Assembly: GCA_046160675.1 (NCBI GenBank)
Contig: JBJXHH010000068.1
Coordinates: forward strand, 1-18,852
Length of the DNA: 18,852 bases
Origin: JACMJP01 sp046160675
GTDB lineage: Bacteria; Bacteroidota; Bacteroidia; Chitinophagales; BACL12
Direction: 5' to 3'
Below are positions 15,756 through 18,852 of this stretch, in pieces; position 1 is the stretch's first letter; each line of letters starts with the position of its first letter. The translations under genes were made by a program, and so were the position numbers. The notes under the pieces were generated by a model, which was given only the letters and a program-made list of their open reading frames with translations, was not told the origin of the DNA and made no database searches.

Positions 15756-15802
15756 GTTTTAGCTGATTTAATATTTAAAGATTGAAATGATTGTTTGAGG
15801 TG

Positions 15803-15810
15803 CAAAAATA
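15803..15810 (-). promoter_or_regulatory. -7 box of the haloperoxidase gene
   Basis: Minus-strand TATTTTTG fits TAnnTTTG exactly and ends 47 bases before the ATG at 15755. A -33 TTG is not obvious. It shares a 167-base divergent intergenic region with the box for the VCBS gene. Confidence 0.5.
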
Positions 15811-15886
15811 TCTTAAACACAGAGATTTAATAGTCACCTTAACAAAAATTTTACATTGCAACTCAATTACTTCTTGCTATACTCTA

Positions 15887-15894
15887 TACTTTTG
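15887..15894 (+). promoter_or_regulatory. -7 box of the VCBS/UnbV lipoprotein gene
   Basis: TACTTTTG fits TAnnTTTG exactly and ends 28 bases before the ATG at 15923. A good -33 TTG is not seen at 19-21 bases. It lies 76 bases from the opposing box for the haloperoxidase. Confidence 0.5.
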
Positions 15895-15922
15895 CATTTC
15901 TTAAAAATTATAGATACTCTAC

Positions 15923-18852
15923 ATGAACTTTAAACTATCCTATTTCGCTACAATTATCGCAATTTTAACAATAAGTTGCTCCTCAAACAAGAAAACCAAT
16001 GACATCACAGATTGGAAATTTACCGAGAATATTGACCAGAGTAAGGTGGTGGAACTTGATAAAGACAATGGCAAATTGTTTACCCTGCTCACTGGTGCTA
16101 CTACTGGTGTTAATTTTAACAATGAATTAAAAGAAACCTTCGGGTTAAATTATTACCGTTACGGATATTCTTATAACGGAGCGGGTGTAGCAGTGGGAGA
16201 TGTGAATAACGACGGGCTTCCCGACCTGTTTTTCACAGGAAATGTAGTGCCTGACAGGCTTTATATCAATAAAGGCAATCTCCAGTTTGAAGATGTAACT
16301 GAAAAGTGCGGAATTAACCAGAAGCCCGGCTGGAGCGGCGGGGTAGCAATGGCTGATGTGAACGAAGATGGCTGGATGGATGTGTATGTATGCCGCATGC
16401 GCTACGAAGAACCCGAAAAAAGAAAGAACCTGCTTTACATCAATAACCAGGATGGTACTTTCAGTGAAAAAGCAGCAGAATACGGGTTGGATGACGACAG
16501 TTACTCAACCGGTGCAAACTTTTTTGATGCTGATAATGATGGAGACCTTGACCTTTACATAGTTACTCACCCCACTGACTTTAAAGATAAAAACAAACAA
16601 AAGAACTATCAGAAGGTGGAAGAAGGCAGTAACATGAGTAACAAGTTCTACCGCAATGATGGCAATGGTAAGTTCTCTGAATGTCATAAAGAAGTAGGTA
16701 TAAATAACCATGGCTTCGGGCTTTCAGTAACAACTGGAGATATTAATGATGATGGCTGGCAAGACATATTTGTTGGTAACGACTACATTATGCATGACTA
16801 CACTTACTTAAACCAGGGTAATGGGACGTTTAAAGAAATGAGTAGAGAAGTGCTTACAAAAACTGCTTACTACGGGATGGGAACTGACCTCGCAGACATC
16901 AATAACGACGGGCTTCTTGAAATGTACACCGTTGACATGGACATTGAAGGCAACTACGGAACTAAAACCTTCATGCAATCAAATAAACAAACCTTCCTGC
17001 GTACTTTGGTTAATGCCGGTTACCTGCAGCAATACGGCAGAAATGCCCTTCAGTTGAACAATGGCATGGGTAAATTTTCAGAAATTGCAAACTTATCAGG
17101 TGTAAGCACTACTGGCTGGAGCTGGAGCCCCTTGTTTGCTGACTATGATAATGACGGGATGAAAGATTTGTATGTAACAAACGGCTTCCTCAAAGACAGC
17201 CACATGGATGTAATGGAAGTATATATCAAACTTACAAGGGCAAATCGTTTATCAGATTCATCAGATTATTATGACTTGAGAAAAACACTCCCTGATAACT
17301 CAGTTTTACAATGGCCTAACGCCATGTTTAAAAATAACGGCGACCTTACTTTTGATGATGTGAGAGAAGATTGGGGCCTCTACTATCCTTCTATGACTTA
17401 TGGTGGAGCTTACGCTGACCTTGATCTGGATGGCGACATTGATCTTATTATGAGTAATGCAAACTTCCCTGCCATCATAGCAAAAAATAACTCTGAGAAA
17501 ATGCTTACTAATAAATATCTCCGTGTTCAGTTAAAAGGAGATAAAGGAAATCCGCAAGGCTTGGGAGCAAAAGTATATGCAACTGTGAATGGAGTAACAC
17601 AGTATGTACAAATGGAAACTGTAAAAGGCTATATGTCGTGTTCAGAAGCAGTAGCACATTTTGGTTTGGGCCAGGCTGAAAAAGTAGATAAACTGGTCGT
17701 AAGATGGCTAGATGGAAAAGAAAATGTTCTTACTAACGTTCCGGCTAATCAACTTCTTACCATAGATAAAAAAGATGCTGTTAAAGGTTCAAAAACCAAC
17801 AATATGATGGCACTTAATTATTTTACGAATGCCACAACCAACTTGGGAATTGATTATAAAGCCAAAGAAAATGAATTTGACGATTTCGACAGGGAATTCC
17901 TTATTCCTCATGAGCTAAGTAATATGGGCCCCGGCATCTCAGTGGGCGATGTGAATGGCGATGGGCTCGATGACTTTTTTGTGGGTGCACCGAAAGATCA
18001 AAGTGGTTGCATATACCTGCAAAATGCAAACGGCACTTTCTCAAAAAGCGATAGCTATAATGCAAATCTTGAAGATAAAGTGAGTGAAGATATGGGCTCT
18101 CTGCTGTTTGATGCTGATGGAGATGGGGATAAAGACCTTTACGTAGTAAGCGGCGGTAGTGATTTCCCAAAAGATGATATGCATTTGCAAGACAGGCTTT
18201 ATATCAACAACAACGGAAAATTCAGTTGGGCTAAAGATGCCTTGCCGAAAATGATAAACAGCGGTTCATGTGTTACTGGTTCTGATTTTGATAAAGACGG
18301 TGATATTGACCTTTTTGTGGGAGGAAGGTTAGTTCCGGGTAATTACCCAGTTCCTGCAAAAAGCTGTTTGCTTCAAAATAATGGAAAAGGGACTTTTACT
18401 GATGTTACTGAACAAATAGCGCCTGAATTGAAAAACGCTGGTTTGGTTTCAGCAGCTTTATGGACCGATATTAACAATGATGGTGATAATGACCTTATGA
18501 TATCAGGGGAATGGATGCCTATTACAGTTTATGAAAATAATGGGGGCAAGTTTACTAACATAACCAAAGCAGCAGGGTTATCAGAGAGTACCGGTTGGTG
18601 GAATAGTCTTGCGGGAGGTGATTTTGATAATGATGGTGATATAGACTATATAGCCGGAAACTTTGGTATTAATTTGAAATATAAACCGTCGAATGGCAAA
18701 CCACTAGAGTTATTCTATGATGATTATGATAAAAACGGCATTCATGATATCATCATGTGCTATTGGCAAAAAGATCATCTCTACCCAATAAAAACAAGGG
18801 AAAGAATGATAGAACAAATGCCTGAAATTGCCACCATCTTCCCTAACTGGGA
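15923..18852 (+). CDS. FG-GAP/VCBS repeat lipoprotein with central UnbV (ASPIC) domain, cut by the window edge
   Basis: The frame is open from the ATG at 15923 to the end, so at least 976 residues are coded and the C-terminus is missing. The signal peptide MNFKLSYFATIIAILTISC suggests lipidation at C19 (lipobox TISC is imperfect). Calcium-loop repeats of the D-x-[DN]-x-DG type start near residues 93, 145, 202, 273, 325, 407 and 499. The UnbV/ASPIC domain lies at about 530-613 (LGAKVYATVNGVTQYVQM, then AHFGLGQAEKVDKLVVRW). Six more loops follow at about 676, 730, 788, 849, 900 and 934. The two repeat blocks look like two beta-propellers, integrin-alpha or CRTAC1-like, with UnbV between them. 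Such proteins are common in Bacteroidota, often beside SusC/SusD genes, and their role is unknown. They may bind calcium, glycans or proteins at the cell surface. Confidence 0.95.
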   Translation, partial: MNFKLSYFATIIAILTISCSSNKKTNDITDWKFTENIDQSKVVELDKDNGKLFTLLTGATTGVNFNNELKETFGLNYYRYGYSYNGAGVAVGDVNNDGLPDLFFTGNVVPDRLYINKGNLQFEDVTEKCGINQKPGWSGGVAMADVNEDGWMDVYVCRMRYEEPEKRKNLLYINNQDGTFSEKAAEYGLDDDSYSTGANFFDADNDGDLDLYIVTHPTDFKDKNKQKNYQKVEEGSNMSNKFYRNDGNGKFSECHKEVGINNHGFGLSVTTGDINDDGWQDIFVGNDYIMHDYTYLNQGNGTFKEMSREVLTKTAYYGMGTDLADINNDGLLEMYTVDMDIEGNYGTKTFMQSNKQTFLRTLVNAGYLQQYGRNALQLNNGMGKFSEIANLSGVSTTGWSWSPLFADYDNDGMKDLYVTNGFLKDSHMDVMEVYIKLTRANRLSDSSDYYDLRKTLPDNSVLQWPNAMFKNNGDLTFDDVREDWGLYYPSMTYGGAYADLDLDGDIDLIMSNANFPAIIAKNNSEKMLTNKYLRVQLKGDKGNPQGLGAKVYATVNGVTQYVQMETVKGYMSCSEAVAHFGLGQAEKVDKLVVRWLDGKENVLTNVPANQLLTIDKKDAVKGSKTNNMMALNYFTNATTNLGIDYKAKENEFDDFDREFLIPHELSNMGPGISVGDVNGDGLDDFFVGAPKDQSGCIYLQNANGTFSKSDSYNANLEDKVSEDMGSLLFDADGDGDKDLYVVSGGSDFPKDDMHLQDRLYINNNGKFSWAKDALPKMINSGSCVTGSDFDKDGDIDLFVGGRLVPGNYPVPAKSCLLQNNGKGTFTDVTEQIAPELKNAGLVSAALWTDINNDGDNDLMISGEWMPITVYENNGGKFTNITKAAGLSESTGWWNSLAGGDFDNDGDIDYIAGNFGINLKYKPSNGKPLELFYDDYDKNGIHDIIMCYWQKDHLYPIKTRERMIEQMPEIATIFPNW

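Noticed and set aside
17901..18170. Minus-strand open frame of 89 residues inside the VCBS gene
   Set aside because: The His/Leu-rich product is the antisense of repeat-coding sequence. The plus strand carries the clear repeat protein.

Overview
The window is about 18.9 kb of AT-rich DNA from a member of the Bacteroidota, most likely a Chitinophagaceae-like genome. The evidence is a type IX secretion C-terminal domain on a secreted flavoenzyme, a TonB-dependent receptor with an N-terminal carboxypeptidase-regulatory-like domain, a GSCFA protein, a VCBS/UnbV lipoprotein, and repeated TAnnTTTG promoter -7 boxes in place of sigma70 TATAAT boxes. The genus is an inference. I see no phage, insertion sequence, CRISPR array or plasmid function. 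No gene-free stretch exceeds 300 bases.

Layout. The left edge (1-608, +) holds the C-terminal end of an FAD amine oxidase with a type IX sorting domain. It converges on a 759-residue TonB-dependent receptor (836-3115, -). A membrane methyltransferase of the isoprenylcysteine carboxyl methyltransferase superfamily follows (3230-3967, -). Next come two unrecognised small genes that converge on a shared TTAA (4123-4734 + and 4731-5132 -). A GSCFA protein (5182-6162, +) overlaps the tail of rmuC (6152-7390, -). A tRNA-Met(CAU) at 7440-7513 (-) has a strong promoter and a hairpin terminator of its own.

The central block is housekeeping. A minus-strand run reads pdhA (pyruvate dehydrogenase E1 alpha), a TPR membrane protein, ribH (lumazine synthase) and a metallo-beta-lactamase-fold hydrolase. 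Gaps are 6-19 bases, so this is probably one transcription unit. It starts from a TAACTTTG promoter that lies between pdhA and the divergent recF. recF is followed by a DciA-like DUF721 gene and then by phhA, an aromatic amino-acid hydroxylase with no regulatory domain.

The right part is envelope and secreted functions. It has an outer-membrane beta-barrel-like protein (12981-13610, -), a small secreted protein of unknown function (13770-14282, -) and a lipoprotein vanadium haloperoxidase/PAP2 homologue with all its vanadate-binding residues (14325-15755, -). Divergent from that is a very long lipoprotein with about 13 FG-GAP/VCBS calcium-loop motifs around a central UnbV/ASPIC domain (15923 to beyond the right edge, +). 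The two divergent lipoprotein genes share a 167-base region with a perfect TAnnTTTG box facing each way. This pair, with the small secreted protein, is the part most likely to hold an incompletely described envelope system.

A second theme is regulatory. Several genes have a -7-like box only 5-10 bases before the start codon, which predicts leaderless or nearly leaderless mRNAs. The tRNA-Met has a swapped T-loop (A54/U58 in place of U54/A58).
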